From contig CAYGSJ010000006.1 of the NCBI GenBank assembly GCA_964352665.1, positions 62,001 through 126,000 of the forward strand: DNA of 64,000 nucleotides, given 5' to 3'. The notes under the pieces are model-generated. The model was not told where the DNA came from and searched no databases. It worked only from the letters and a program-made list of their open reading frames with translations. This document shows, piece after piece, positions 43,038 through 50,671 of the stretch; position 1 is the first letter of the stretch, and each line of letters starts with the position of its first letter. Position numbers and translations under genes: made by a program. Source of the DNA: UBA1672 sp964352665. GTDB lineage: Bacteria > Pseudomonadota > Alphaproteobacteria > Micavibrionales > Micavibrionaceae.

Positions 43038-44102
43038 GTGTCTGACCAAACTGATTCCAACCGAATAATTATTGCTGTTGATGCTATGGGCGGAGATTAC
43101 GGTCCCGAGGAGGTTGTTCCTGCTCTCAAGATTGTAATTAAGGGGCGGCCGGATGTTTTTTTCTTGGTATACGGAGATGAGCAGGCAATTAAGAGACATT
43201 TAAATAAATGCCCTTCACTGGCCAGTCGTGTAGCGATTTATCACACAGACAAAATGGTAAAGAATGATGATAAGCCTTCAGAAGTTTTGCGCTCCAGTAA
43301 GGGCTCGAGCATGCGTATGGCAATTGAAGCCGTTAAAGAGGGGAAGGCCCATGCGGTAGTGTCTGCCGGTAATACAGGCGCCCTTATGGCCTTGGCAAAA
43401 ATTGTTTTGAAAACAGTGCCCGGTATCCATCGTCCAGCCATTGCATCAGTTATGCCGGGAATTAATGGCGATACAATCATGCTCGATTTGGGGGCAAATA
43501 TTTTGGTTGATGCAGAGCATTTGGTTCAATTCGCTATTTTAGGGTCTATTTTTGCACGTGCGAATAAAAGGCGGGATCAAAAACAAATAGAACGTCCAAC
43601 CGTTGGGTTGCTTAATGTTGGTTCTGAAGAAACAAAGGGCCCTAGTCATGTTAGAGATGCTTCCGATATCTTGTCGCGCATCGATTTTCCAGGGGAATAT
43701 AAAGGTTTCGTAGAGGGGGATGATATTACAAAGGGCATCGTAGACGTCATCGTTTGTGATGGTTATGCAGGTAATATTGCCCTGAAAACAGCAGAAGGTG
43801 TCGGTAAGCTAATGAGGCATTATTTCAAAGAGTCGTTTAGGTCTAGCCCTTTGGCGATGATTGGAGGGTTTTTTGCCTATTTTGCACTGAAAAGCCTAGG
43901 CGCACGAATGGACCCGAGACTCTATAATGGGGGTGTGTTTTTAGGATTAAATGGTGTATGCATCAAAAGCCATGGAGGCGCAGATGCTCTAGGGTTTTCA
44001 AGTGCTGTAATTCTGGCTGTGCGTCTTGCACGCCAAGGATATCTCGATCAAGTTGCAAAAGACATTGATCACCTTTCAGGTCAGGATACTGCAGCGCTTT
44101 AG
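43038..44102 (+). CDS. plsX: Phosphate acyltransferase PlsX
   Basis: A 354-aa enzyme making acyl-phosphate from acyl-ACP, the first step towards phosphatidic acid with PlsY. IIAVDAMGGDYGPEEVVPA N-terminus, VSAGNTGALMALAK, IMLDLGANI, VGLLNVGSEE, and FVEGDDITKGIVDVIVCDGYAGNI. The start is GTG. fabH follows after 31 nt. Confidence 0.94.
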   Translation: MSDQTDSNRIIIAVDAMGGDYGPEEVVPALKIVIKGRPDVFFLVYGDEQAIKRHLNKCPSLASRVAIYHTDKMVKNDDKPSEVLRSSKGSSMRMAIEAVKEGKAHAVVSAGNTGALMALAKIVLKTVPGIHRPAIASVMPGINGDTIMLDLGANILVDAEHLVQFAILGSIFARANKRRDQKQIERPTVGLLNVGSEETKGPSHVRDASDILSRIDFPGEYKGFVEGDDITKGIVDVIVCDGYAGNIALKTAEGVGKLMRHYFKESFRSSPLAMIGGFFAYFALKSLGARMDPRLYNGGVFLGLNGVCIKSHGGADALGFSSAVILAVRLARQGYLDQVAKDIDHLSGQDTAAL

Positions 44103-44133
44103 GTGGTTAATAAACAAGGATACAGTATCAGTT

Positions 44134-45099
44134 ATGACATTACGATCTCATATCATTTCGAGTGGAAGCTATTTGCCAGAAAAAATCATGACGAACCGTG
44201 ATTTAGAAAAGCTTGTTGATACCTCGGATGAATGGATTTTTAAAAGAAGTGGTATTAAAGAACGCAGGATTGCGGCAGAAGGGCAAAGTACTTCTGATCT
44301 GGCTATCGAGGCCGCAAAAAAGGCCATGGAGGCAGGTGGTATAAAGGCAGAAGATATTGACGGAATCATTGTGGCAACAACGACGCCGGATCAGACTTTT
44401 CCTTCTGTTGCCGTAACCGTGCAGGCTTCACTTGGTGTTCCTGTCTGCGTTGCATTCGATGTTCAAGCCGTGTGCACAGGCTTTATATATGCACTTAATA
44501 TTGCAGATAACTTTATTAAGTCAGGGCAATTAAGGCGCATCCTGGTTATTGGTGCAGAAAAAATGAGCTCGGTTCTTGATTGGACAGACAGGACAACGTG
44601 CGTGTTGTTTGGTGATGGTGCCGGCGCTTTTATTCTCGAGGCACGTGATGGTGCAGAAAATGAGGGTATTCTTTCGAGTCACCTCTACGCTGATGGAAAT
44701 TACAGGGATTTGCTTTATACAAATGGTGGGGTAAGTACCACAGGTAGTAGCGGTTATATTGTAATGCATGGCAGAGAGGTGTTTAAGCATGCGGTGAATC
44801 TTATGGCTGACGCCGTAAATGCAGCGCTAGATGAGAATAACCTCAAAGCTGATCAAATTGACTGGCTTGTGCCGCATCAGGCAAATCTACGTATTATTGA
44901 ATCAACAGCAAAAAAATTGGCACTTCCCATGGATCGCGTTGTGGTTACAGTACAAAATCATGGTAATACTTCCGCAGCGTCAATTCCCTTGGCGTTTGAT
45001 TCAGCTATACAGGAGAAAAAAATCAAGAAAGGGGACTTGGTTTTGTTTGAGGCTTTAGGGGGCGGGTTGACTTGGGGTTCAACCCTTGCACGCGTCTAA
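44134..45099 (+). CDS. fabH: 3-oxoacyl-ACP synthase III
   Basis: A 321-aa enzyme that starts fatty acid synthesis by condensing acetyl-CoA with malonyl-ACP. Catalytic Cys114 (AVCTGFIYAL), His in VPHQANLRI and Asn in NHGNTSAAS. ATG 44134 gives the normal N-terminus (RSHIISSGSYLPEK); the frame is open for 36 codons upstream inside plsX. Downstream there is a 148-nt gap with a palindrome ATAAGAAATTCTTAT (45127-45141). Confidence 0.94.
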   Translation: MTLRSHIISSGSYLPEKIMTNRDLEKLVDTSDEWIFKRSGIKERRIAAEGQSTSDLAIEAAKKAMEAGGIKAEDIDGIIVATTTPDQTFPSVAVTVQASLGVPVCVAFDVQAVCTGFIYALNIADNFIKSGQLRRILVIGAEKMSSVLDWTDRTTCVLFGDGAGAFILEARDGAENEGILSSHLYADGNYRDLLYTNGGVSTTGSSGYIVMHGREVFKHAVNLMADAVNAALDENNLKADQIDWLVPHQANLRIIESTAKKLALPMDRVVVTVQNHGNTSAASIPLAFDSAIQEKKIKKGDLVLFEALGGGLTWGSTLARV

Positions 45100-45189
45100 T
45101 GTGCTTTGTTAAACAAGCCTCTTAAGATAAGAAATTCTTATTACCCTTTGAATTGAATCATTTTTTTGTGGTTATGCCCAAGACTCGCA

Positions 45190-45217
45190 TTGACGTGATA
45201 CATTGGAATCGTATAGT
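45190..45217 (+). promoter_or_regulatory. Predicted sigma-70 promoter of ihfA
   Basis: TTGACG (45190-45195), a 16-nt spacer and TATAGT (45212-45217). The expected start is about 25 nt before the ihfA ATG. Confidence 0.55.
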
Positions 45218-45247
45218 CTGAAATTACACAAAATGGAGTATTAAGGA

Positions 45248-45544
45248 ATGGAAAGTCGTACGATCACACGTGCAGATCTCGCTGAGGCAGTTTATGAAGA
45301 AGTTGGCTTATCTAGAAATGAGTCTTCGGATTTGGTTGAATCTGTTCTTGATGAAATATCAAAGGCACTTATCGGCGGAGAAAATGTTAAAATTTCGTCT
45401 TTTGGGAGTTTTACCATCCGTGAAAAAGGGGAGCGCATAGGCCGTAATCCTAAAACTGGTGTTGAAGTACCAATTTCTCCACGTAAAGTACTTGTTTTTA
45501 GAGCATCTCACGTTCTCAAAGATCGTGTGAACAAGGGAAGCTAG
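45248..45544 (+). CDS. ihfA: Integration host factor alpha subunit
   Basis: A 98-aa DNA-bending protein. TITRADLAEAVYEEVGLSRNES, the dimer helix, and the arm motif GERIGRNPKTGVEVPISPRKVLVFRASHVLKDRVN, with the intercalating Pro. It forms a heterodimer with IhfB. GGAG lies upstream of the ATG. It is followed 40 nt later by a MerR gene, an arrangement conserved in Alphaproteobacteria. Confidence 0.93.
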   Translation: MESRTITRADLAEAVYEEVGLSRNESSDLVESVLDEISKALIGGENVKISSFGSFTIREKGERIGRNPKTGVEVPISPRKVLVFRASHVLKDRVNKGS

Positions 45545-45584
45545 GCAACGCTTAAGAATAATTTATATAATTTAAGGGGCTCTT

Positions 45585-46169
45585 ATGACCACAAACGTAA
45601 AATCTGCAGAAGACCTGTTTCAAAATCGTAAGGAAGATGAAGATAAAAATCTTGAGACTTCCGTCTACGAAAATGAAACGTCAAAAAAGGCAGGAGCAGC
45701 GCAGAATAGCGCAAGGTCTCGTAAATCTTCGGCGGCTTTTCGTACGATCAGCGAGGTTGCGAACGATCTTGGTGTACAGCAACATGTTTTACGTTTTTGG
45801 GAAACAAAGTTTTCGCAAGTAAAACCCCTGAAAAGAGGTGGAGGCAGAAGATATTACAGGCCCGAAGATATTAACCTTTTGCAGGCTATACACCGACTTT
45901 TGTACGTTGAAGGGTATACTATTAAGGGTGTGCAGAAATTATTACGCGAAGCAGGTAAGAAGCAGATTGTAGATAATTTTTCTGATGAAGCACAAGAGCC
46001 TTCTTCTAAGGATAGTAACCACAAAACAACGGCAAGTGCAGTCGCTGCACAAGCCCAAAATGTATCTGATAGAGAAAAAACCGCATTGAATGACCAGCAA
46101 AGAAGAGCACTTAAGTCTGTTCTGGCCGAGCTCAGGGAGTTACGCGGCATGATTAAGCCTCGCAGCTAA
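45585..46169 (+). CDS. MerR-family transcriptional regulator
   Basis: A 194-aa protein. A charged, disordered N-terminus (about 1-45), then a MerR winged-HTH (about 46-115): FRTISEVANDLGVQQHVLRFWETKFSQVKPLKRGGGRRYYRPEDINLLQAIHRLL. The remainder is a low-complexity linker and a helix ending in LKSVLAELRELRGMI. No metal-binding Cys. This group sits after ihfA in Alphaproteobacteria; its targets are not known to me. Confidence 0.85.
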   Translation: MTTNVKSAEDLFQNRKEDEDKNLETSVYENETSKKAGAAQNSARSRKSSAAFRTISEVANDLGVQQHVLRFWETKFSQVKPLKRGGGRRYYRPEDINLLQAIHRLLYVEGYTIKGVQKLLREAGKKQIVDNFSDEAQEPSSKDSNHKTTASAVAAQAQNVSDREKTALNDQQRRALKSVLAELRELRGMIKPRS

Positions 46170-46227
46170 AAAGATTGTTTTCTTGGTTTTTATATTCTAA
46201 AAAACAAAACTAAATCAAAAAAAACGT

Positions 46228-46305
46228 CGGAACGTGGCGCAGTCTGGTTAGCGCACTAAGCTGGGGGCTTAGGGGTCGGAGGTTCAAATCCTCTCGTTCC
46301 GACCA
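46228..46305 (+). tRNA. tRNA-Pro (anticodon GGG)
   Basis: A full cloverleaf: 7-bp acceptor CGGAACG/CGTTCCG, D-stem GCGC/GCGC, anticodon stem CTAAG/CTTAG with loop CTGGGGG (anticodon GGG reads CCC, with G37), 5-nt variable loop, T-stem GGAGG/CCTCT around TTCAAAT, discriminator A and encoded CCA. It lies at the edge of the accessory genes 46.4-49.7 kb. I find no copy of its 3' end downstream that would mark an att site. Confidence 0.96.
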
Positions 46306-46378
46306 TTTTTGTAATTCCTTATATTTTCTATTATTTTCAATAGCTTTAGAGCTGTTTCAAAATATACCACATAAAAAA

Positions 46379-46435
46379 GTTTGCAATGTTTTAAGAAATC
46401 AATTTATCATAACAATGATACCACTTTTTGCAAAC
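46379..46435. promoter_or_regulatory. RTX gene promoter region with nested inverted repeats
   Basis: GTTTGCAA (46379-46386) and TTGCAAAC (46428-46435) are perfect 8-bp inverted arms 41 nt apart. Within them lies a candidate promoter TTGCAA (46381-46386), an 18-nt spacer and TATCAT (46405-46410). TATCAT is itself the left arm of TATCAT-aaca-ATGATA (46405-46420). The RTX ATG is at 46455 with AAGGGG upstream. The layout looks like an operator around a promoter. Confidence 0.4.
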
Positions 46436-46454
46436 GCTTAATAAGGGGAATAAC

Positions 46455-48038
46455 ATGATTGTTACAAGTACTCCAATCGGCAGTATTACTGCCGCAGGCA
46501 CGTTGCTGCCTAGAACTAAACACATAGAAATGAAACTTTTAAATGCATCTGAAGCCGGTAATCTGTCTTTGGTGGCATCTATTATTCAAGGGCTGAGCAA
46601 TAATTTAGTTCAACACCTTAATCCACTTGTTTTGGGTAAAGTTTTAGAAAATATAGCGAAAGCCCCGGATTTGGGTCTTGCATCTGCCTCTGAAGCTGCG
46701 GAAGTGGCCGGTATTTTTATGGTAGAAGCTGGACAGTATATTCCTGCAAAATATGTTCTGGATGCGGTTTCAATTTTTTCTTTAAGTTCCAATTTTGATG
46801 GTGTTGAAAACATCATTGAGCTGCTTACTCCGCAACATATTGCAGATATAGCAGCTGATCCTGCTCTTGTTGCACAAGTGGAAAATATTTTCACGGAACT
46901 AACTGGCCTGATCGATCTCTTGTCTTTTACAAATTTTGAAGAAACGTCTTATGAGGCACTTGAGGCAATGATTGTGCAGTTGGGGGATGTTTTATCTCCT
47001 CAATCTGTTGCAAGTGCAATAGGTTTAATGGCGCAGGCTTTTTATTTTTCAGGTGGTTCCAATATAGATGGCTTTGATCTTGTTTTGGGATCGTTGTCGG
47101 ACTCACAGATTTTGGCAATTTCACAAGACTCGGTGGCAATGGCTCAAATTACGTCAGCATTCCAGTCTTTTATTACGATTAGTATAGGTATTACACCAGC
47201 CAATTTGCCAGAAGCCATTGATGCCTTGATGGAGCCTTTTGCTACTTACATTGATCAACAAGTGATTGATAACGCAATTGTGACTTTAGGGATATGGCAG
47301 AAGTTTGATTCAGTAAGCTCTATTCTTGAAAATCTGGATCAAAGTCAAATTGATAACCTGGGGGCTAATGTCCATCAAATATTTGATGCTTTCGGCGTTG
47401 AGCTGGGCACTAACTCCCATGACATTATGTTTGCAGACCAAAACGACAATATTCTCTACGGTCTGGATGGAAGCGATATTATGTTTGGAGATGATTCAGG
47501 CGTAGTGTTATTTGGTAACAATGGCTTTGACTTTATCTTTGGTGGAGAGGGGAACGACTATATATCTGGAGGAGATGAAAATGATTTGATTGTTGGCGGA
47601 GGCGGTGACGACATTCTGTATGGGGATGATGGAAACGATTCTATCTCAGGTACTACAGGAAATGATGTTCTCTATGGAGGGGATGGAGATGACCTTCTTT
47701 CTGATGGATCAGGGCGTGATGTAATGGAAGGTGGTTCTGGTGCGGACATTTTCAAAATCACTCATGTTGATGCCGATATAGATACCATTACTGATTTTTC
47801 TGTCGCTGAAGGAGATGTTCTGAACCTTGTTGATTTGTTGCAAGATTATGATCCGCTTCAGAGCGCTATTTCCGAGTATCTAACGGCCACCGAAGTTAAT
47901 GGTAACACGGTGCTATCGATTGATATGGATGGTGCCGGAGGTTCTCAGTCATTTGTCGACTTCCTTACATTGGAGGGTGTTAGTATTACAACGGCAGACC
48001 TTCAGGCGCTTATTGATGATGGTACAATTGTTCTTTAG
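46455..48038 (+). CDS. RTX-type calcium-binding protein, type I secreted, with novel N-terminal helical repeats
   Basis: 527 aa from ATG 46455 (AAGGGG 7 nt upstream; the in-frame TTG 27 nt earlier is less likely). No Sec signal. Residues about 28-313 are helical with three or four imperfect units (about 80-150, 166-240, 252-313, perhaps a partial one at 30-73), each with a late L-x-x-x-Q-I/H-I-x-x-I-like helix. Residues about 325-430 carry RTX nonapeptides (GGEGNDYIS, GGGGDDILY, GGDGDDLL). Residues about 432-527 resemble the type I secretion C-terminal target domain. It is exported whole by an ABC exporter, not present here. A perfect terminator follows. Confidence 0.85.
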   Translation: MIVTSTPIGSITAAGTLLPRTKHIEMKLLNASEAGNLSLVASIIQGLSNNLVQHLNPLVLGKVLENIAKAPDLGLASASEAAEVAGIFMVEAGQYIPAKYVLDAVSIFSLSSNFDGVENIIELLTPQHIADIAADPALVAQVENIFTELTGLIDLLSFTNFEETSYEALEAMIVQLGDVLSPQSVASAIGLMAQAFYFSGGSNIDGFDLVLGSLSDSQILAISQDSVAMAQITSAFQSFITISIGITPANLPEAIDALMEPFATYIDQQVIDNAIVTLGIWQKFDSVSSILENLDQSQIDNLGANVHQIFDAFGVELGTNSHDIMFADQNDNILYGLDGSDIMFGDDSGVVLFGNNGFDFIFGGEGNDYISGGDENDLIVGGGGDDILYGDDGNDSISGTTGNDVLYGGDGDDLLSDGSGRDVMEGGSGADIFKITHVDADIDTITDFSVAEGDVLNLVDLLQDYDPLQSAISEYLTATEVNGNTVLSIDMDGAGGSQSFVDFLTLEGVSITTADLQALIDDGTIVL

Positions 48039-48061
48039 GTTTAAAACATAATATCTAGTAC

Positions 48062-48096
48062 AAAAGGGAGCATATTCATGAATATGCTCCCTTTTT
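48062..48096 (+). terminator. Rho-independent terminator after the RTX gene
   Basis: The perfect inverted repeat AAAAGGGAGCATATTC/GAATATGCTCCCTTTT (overlapping centre) ends in TTTTT. It lies 23 nt after the stop. Confidence 0.92.
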
Positions 48097-48135
48097 AAAT
48101 GATGGAGAGGTAAATATAATTATAGGAATAAATTC

Positions 48136-48163
48136 TTGACATTTTTGTTGTTATGTATACAAT
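48136..48163 (+). promoter_or_regulatory. Strong predicted sigma-70 promoter
   Basis: A consensus TTGACA (48136-48141), a 16-nt spacer and TACAAT (48158-48163). It points to a start near 48170, only about 30 nt before a strong terminator. Confidence 0.6.
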
Positions 48164-48169
48164 GACCTC

Positions 48170-48222
48170 ATTCAACGCAATATTTGCGTCTTGTATTTGC
48201 CTGCATAAATGCAGGCTTTTTT
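48170..48222 (+). ncRNA. Putative approximately 53-nt two-hairpin RNA or attenuated leader
   Basis: From the predicted start to the end of the T-run the transcript would be about 53 nt. It holds two hairpins: ACGCAA-TAT-TTGCGT (48175-48189) and GCCTGCAT-AA-ATGCAGGC (48199-48216), the latter followed by TTTTTT. No ORF fits: the only ATG (48162) lies inside the -10 element. It could be a small RNA, or a leader that terminates before the esterase gene at 48255. Confidence 0.35.
48199..48222 (+). terminator. Rho-independent terminator upstream of the esterase gene
   Basis: GCCTGCAT (48199-48206) pairs with ATGCAGGC (48209-48216), a 2-nt apparent loop, then six Ts. It lies 33 nt upstream of the next ATG, so readthrough or a second start must supply that gene. 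Confidence 0.8.
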
Positions 48223-48254
48223 ATTCAAATTAATTCACAAACAAGGAAATCAAA

Positions 48255-49724
48255 ATGCTACTCAGACCTGGAAGGATGGGGTTGCGTCAGCCTATTGGTG
48301 CTGTAAGCGGCGGCTCGGCATCACTATTTATACCCACTGATTTAACAAACTTGGAATTGTGGCTTGATGCCAGTGATGAGTCTTCTATAGCACATAGCGG
48401 TGGAGACATTACACAATGGAGCGACAAATCGGGAAATGCTTATCATGCTACGGCCTATGATGGGTTTGGTACACCTAAAACAGGATTGAGCACTTATAAC
48501 GGCCATAATGTTATTGATTTCCAGACTTTTGATTATTTAAGTCTGGATGATCACACTGCTCTCAAAAGCTCTATTTTAACGACGACAACGACAGGCACCA
48601 CTATTATCACTGTTGGCGCTGCAAACAGCACAAGTCAACATGGCGCAATTCTTGGTGGCGAAGGGAGCACAGGTCAGGACAGGCTTGTCCATGGTTTTCA
48701 AGGCGGAACACCAATGATCTGGTATTACAGTGGATCATTTCAATATGATGCCTTTAAGGATTTCCAGCCCCGCATACTGGTGGGGACACGTGATGCCAGC
48801 GAAACAAGGGGGTATAGTGCAGGATTTGAATTCGCAGCTTCGCCCCAAACCAATAACGGAAGCTGGACCCTTTCAAATCTAACTATTGGCGGTATAAATA
48901 CAAACACAGCCTATGACCTGAATGGCTGGGTTGGTGAAATCCTGATTTATAATCGCGTCTTAACGTCTGAGGAACTGGACACTATATATCAATCACTATC
49001 GGCCAAATGGGGAATTCCGATACGCACCGACGACTATGACGTATTCCTGCTTGCCGGACAATCAAATATGATCGGCTTTGACGGGGACGGTAATGTCGAT
49101 GGGCCCGATACAAGAATATTTGAGGTGGACCGTGATGGAAGTTATGACAAGCGCATTATTCTTGCCGAACAGCCCCTGAAACATTGGGCGGGGTCTGTAG
49201 GAGATATAGGTCTGGGATACACCTTTGCTGAAAAATACATTGCAGATAACCCGACAAAGAAAGTTATTCTTGTACCTGCGGGGCGCGGCTCAACGGGGCT
49301 TGTTAATACCGCTGACTGGAATAAGGGGGACACCGAGTATGAAGATGCCATTGACCGCGTGAACGAAGCGATGTCCTTTGGCACAGGCACAAAAACATTT
49401 AAGGGCATTTTGTGGCATCAAGGCGAACAGGATAGCGCACAAGATCCTGCTACTTACGAGGCAGCGCTGGACCAGATGATATCCGATATGCGTGCCGATA
49501 TTTCGGGGGCAAGTGCTTCAACACCGTTTATTCTTGGCCAACTTGCGCCAGATTTTAGTGCAACGGCGATAAAGGCATCGATCGCCGATACGCCTAATCG
49601 TGTGGCAAACACCGCCTTTGTAGATAACACAGGTCTTGATGATGAAGGTGACAATATCCATTATGACGCCGCATCTTTAAGAATTCTGGGGCAGCGTTAC
49701 TATGATGCATTTTTAACTTTATAA
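48255..49724 (+). CDS. Concanavalin-like (LamG) plus SGNH/sialate O-acetylesterase-like protein
   Basis: A 489-aa two-domain protein. Residues about 30-250 are a jelly-roll lectin/LamG-type domain starting LELWLDASDESS...ITQWSDKSGNAYHAT, as in many virion and surface proteins. Residues about 260-489 are a SASA/SGNH esterase: catalytic Ser in FLLAGQSNMIG, block LWHQGEQDS, and a final His in IHYDAASLRILGQRYYDAF. No signal peptide; the start MLLRPGRMGLRQP recalls phage structural proteins (impression). It may deacetylate surface glycans. Ribosome site AAGGAAAT precedes the ATG. Part of the accessory insert. Confidence 0.78.
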   Translation: MLLRPGRMGLRQPIGAVSGGSASLFIPTDLTNLELWLDASDESSIAHSGGDITQWSDKSGNAYHATAYDGFGTPKTGLSTYNGHNVIDFQTFDYLSLDDHTALKSSILTTTTTGTTIITVGAANSTSQHGAILGGEGSTGQDRLVHGFQGGTPMIWYYSGSFQYDAFKDFQPRILVGTRDASETRGYSAGFEFAASPQTNNGSWTLSNLTIGGINTNTAYDLNGWVGEILIYNRVLTSEELDTIYQSLSAKWGIPIRTDDYDVFLLAGQSNMIGFDGDGNVDGPDTRIFEVDRDGSYDKRIILAEQPLKHWAGSVGDIGLGYTFAEKYIADNPTKKVILVPAGRGSTGLVNTADWNKGDTEYEDAIDRVNEAMSFGTGTKTFKGILWHQGEQDSAQDPATYEAALDQMISDMRADISGASASTPFILGQLAPDFSATAIKASIADTPNRVANTAFVDNTGLDDEGDNIHYDAASLRILGQRYYDAFLTL

Positions 49725-49752
49725 AGGGGCCTCTTCGTCATAAAACTAGAGC

Positions 49753-50076
49753 ATGAAGCATTTAATAGTTTATGTAACATTCGAGACGCAAGAACAGGCA
49801 CAAGAGATAGCATCTCATGTTGTGATGGCGCGTCTAGCGGCATGTGCCAATATATTTCCGCCCCATGAGTCCATCTATTGGTGGAATGATGAAATCCAGC
49901 AATCACAAGAGGTTGTCGGGATTTTCAAGACAACACAGGATTGCTTTGAGGCCTTGAAGGACAGGATAATTAGTCTGCATAGTTATGATGTGCCCTGTGT
50001 TGTTGCCATGAATATAGAAAACGGTAACAAGCAATTTCTTGACTGGATAGAGGCGGAAATTACAAACATCTTGTAG
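49753..50076 (+). CDS. cutA: CutA-family protein
   Basis: A 107-aa trimeric ferredoxin-like protein, PII-like in fold, originally linked to divalent cation tolerance. VYVTFETQEQAQEIA, LAACANIFPPHESIYWWNDEIQQSQEVVGIFKTT and the conserved VPCVVAMNIENGNKQFLDWIEAE. It lies 28 nt after the esterase gene but belongs by content to the housekeeping side. Confidence 0.92.
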   Translation: MKHLIVYVTFETQEQAQEIASHVVMARLAACANIFPPHESIYWWNDEIQQSQEVVGIFKTTQDCFEALKDRIISLHSYDVPCVVAMNIENGNKQFLDWIEAEITNIL

Positions 50077-50078
50077 CA

Positions 50079-50094
50079 CGGTATTATAATACCG
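50079..50094. repeat. 16-bp perfect palindrome after cutA
   Basis: CGGTATTATAATACCG begins 3 nt after the cutA stop. No T-tract follows on either strand. It could be a protein-binding site upstream of the rplM promoter, or a weak terminator. Confidence 0.5.
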
Positions 50095-50129
50095 CATTAA
50101 TAATTCACTGTTTTTATTATAAAATTTTA

Positions 50130-50158
50130 TTGACAGCACAGGTTCAATACGGCATAAC
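50130..50158 (+). promoter_or_regulatory. Predicted promoter of rplM-rpsI
   Basis: Consensus TTGACA (50130-50135), a 17-nt spacer and CATAAC (50153-50158). The start is predicted about 36 nt before the rplM ATG. Confidence 0.6.
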
Positions 50159-50201
50159 ACGTCATCTTTTGAAATATTGGACAAATGGAAGTTTGAAAGA
50201 G

Positions 50202-50660
50202 ATGAAAACATATTCTGCAAAACCTGCCGAAGTGGACAAAAAATGGATTATCGTAGATGCAGAGGGCGTTGTTTTAGGACGTCTGGCAAGCATTGTTGCG
50301 ATGCGTCTGCGTGGCAAACACAAACCTGAATTCACACCACACGTTGATTGTGGTGACAATGTTGTTGTTATTAATGCCGATAAAGTGCATTTAACAGGCC
50401 GTAAACGCGAATTAGATATTTTCTATTGGCACACAGGCTATCCCGGCGGGATCAAGCAACGCACAAAAGGCCAAATTCTTGAAGGCAAGCACCCTGAGCG
50501 TGTTGTCGAGAAGGCTGTTGAGCGTATGCTTCCTAAAGGACCTTTGGGACGTAAAGTTTTCAAAAACATGCGTGTTTATGCGGGAACAGAGCATCCCCAT
50601 GAAGCACAGAAGCCAGAGGTTTTGGATGTTGCCTCTATGAATGCAAAGAATAAGAGATAG
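50202..50660 (+). CDS. rplM: 50S ribosomal protein L13
   Basis: A 152-aa protein starting MKTYSAKPAEVDKKWIIVDAEG, with the L13 signature L-G-R-L-A-S, VINADKVHLTGRKRE and the MLPKGPLGRKVFKNMRVYAGTEHPHEAQKP end. The open frame starts 24 codons earlier, but that is inside the promoter; ATG 50202 is preceded by AAAGAG. Followed by rpsI after 11 nt. Confidence 0.95.
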   Translation: MKTYSAKPAEVDKKWIIVDAEGVVLGRLASIVAMRLRGKHKPEFTPHVDCGDNVVVINADKVHLTGRKRELDIFYWHTGYPGGIKQRTKGQILEGKHPERVVEKAVERMLPKGPLGRKVFKNMRVYAGTEHPHEAQKPEVLDVASMNAKNKR

Positions 50661-50671
50661 GATTTTAGGAT

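Noticed and set aside
45127..45141. Terminator of fabH at palindrome ATAAGAAATTCTTAT
   Set aside because: AT-rich stem with almost no loop and no T-tract; not credible as an intrinsic terminator.
48162..48233. Leader peptide ORF starting ATG 48162
   Set aside because: Its ATG lies inside the predicted -10 element, so it would not be transcribed from the strong promoter.
46306..49752. Genomic island with att repeats at tRNA-Pro
   Set aside because: No second copy of the tRNA 3' end, integrase or transposase was found up to cutA, so only the accessory gene content is reported.
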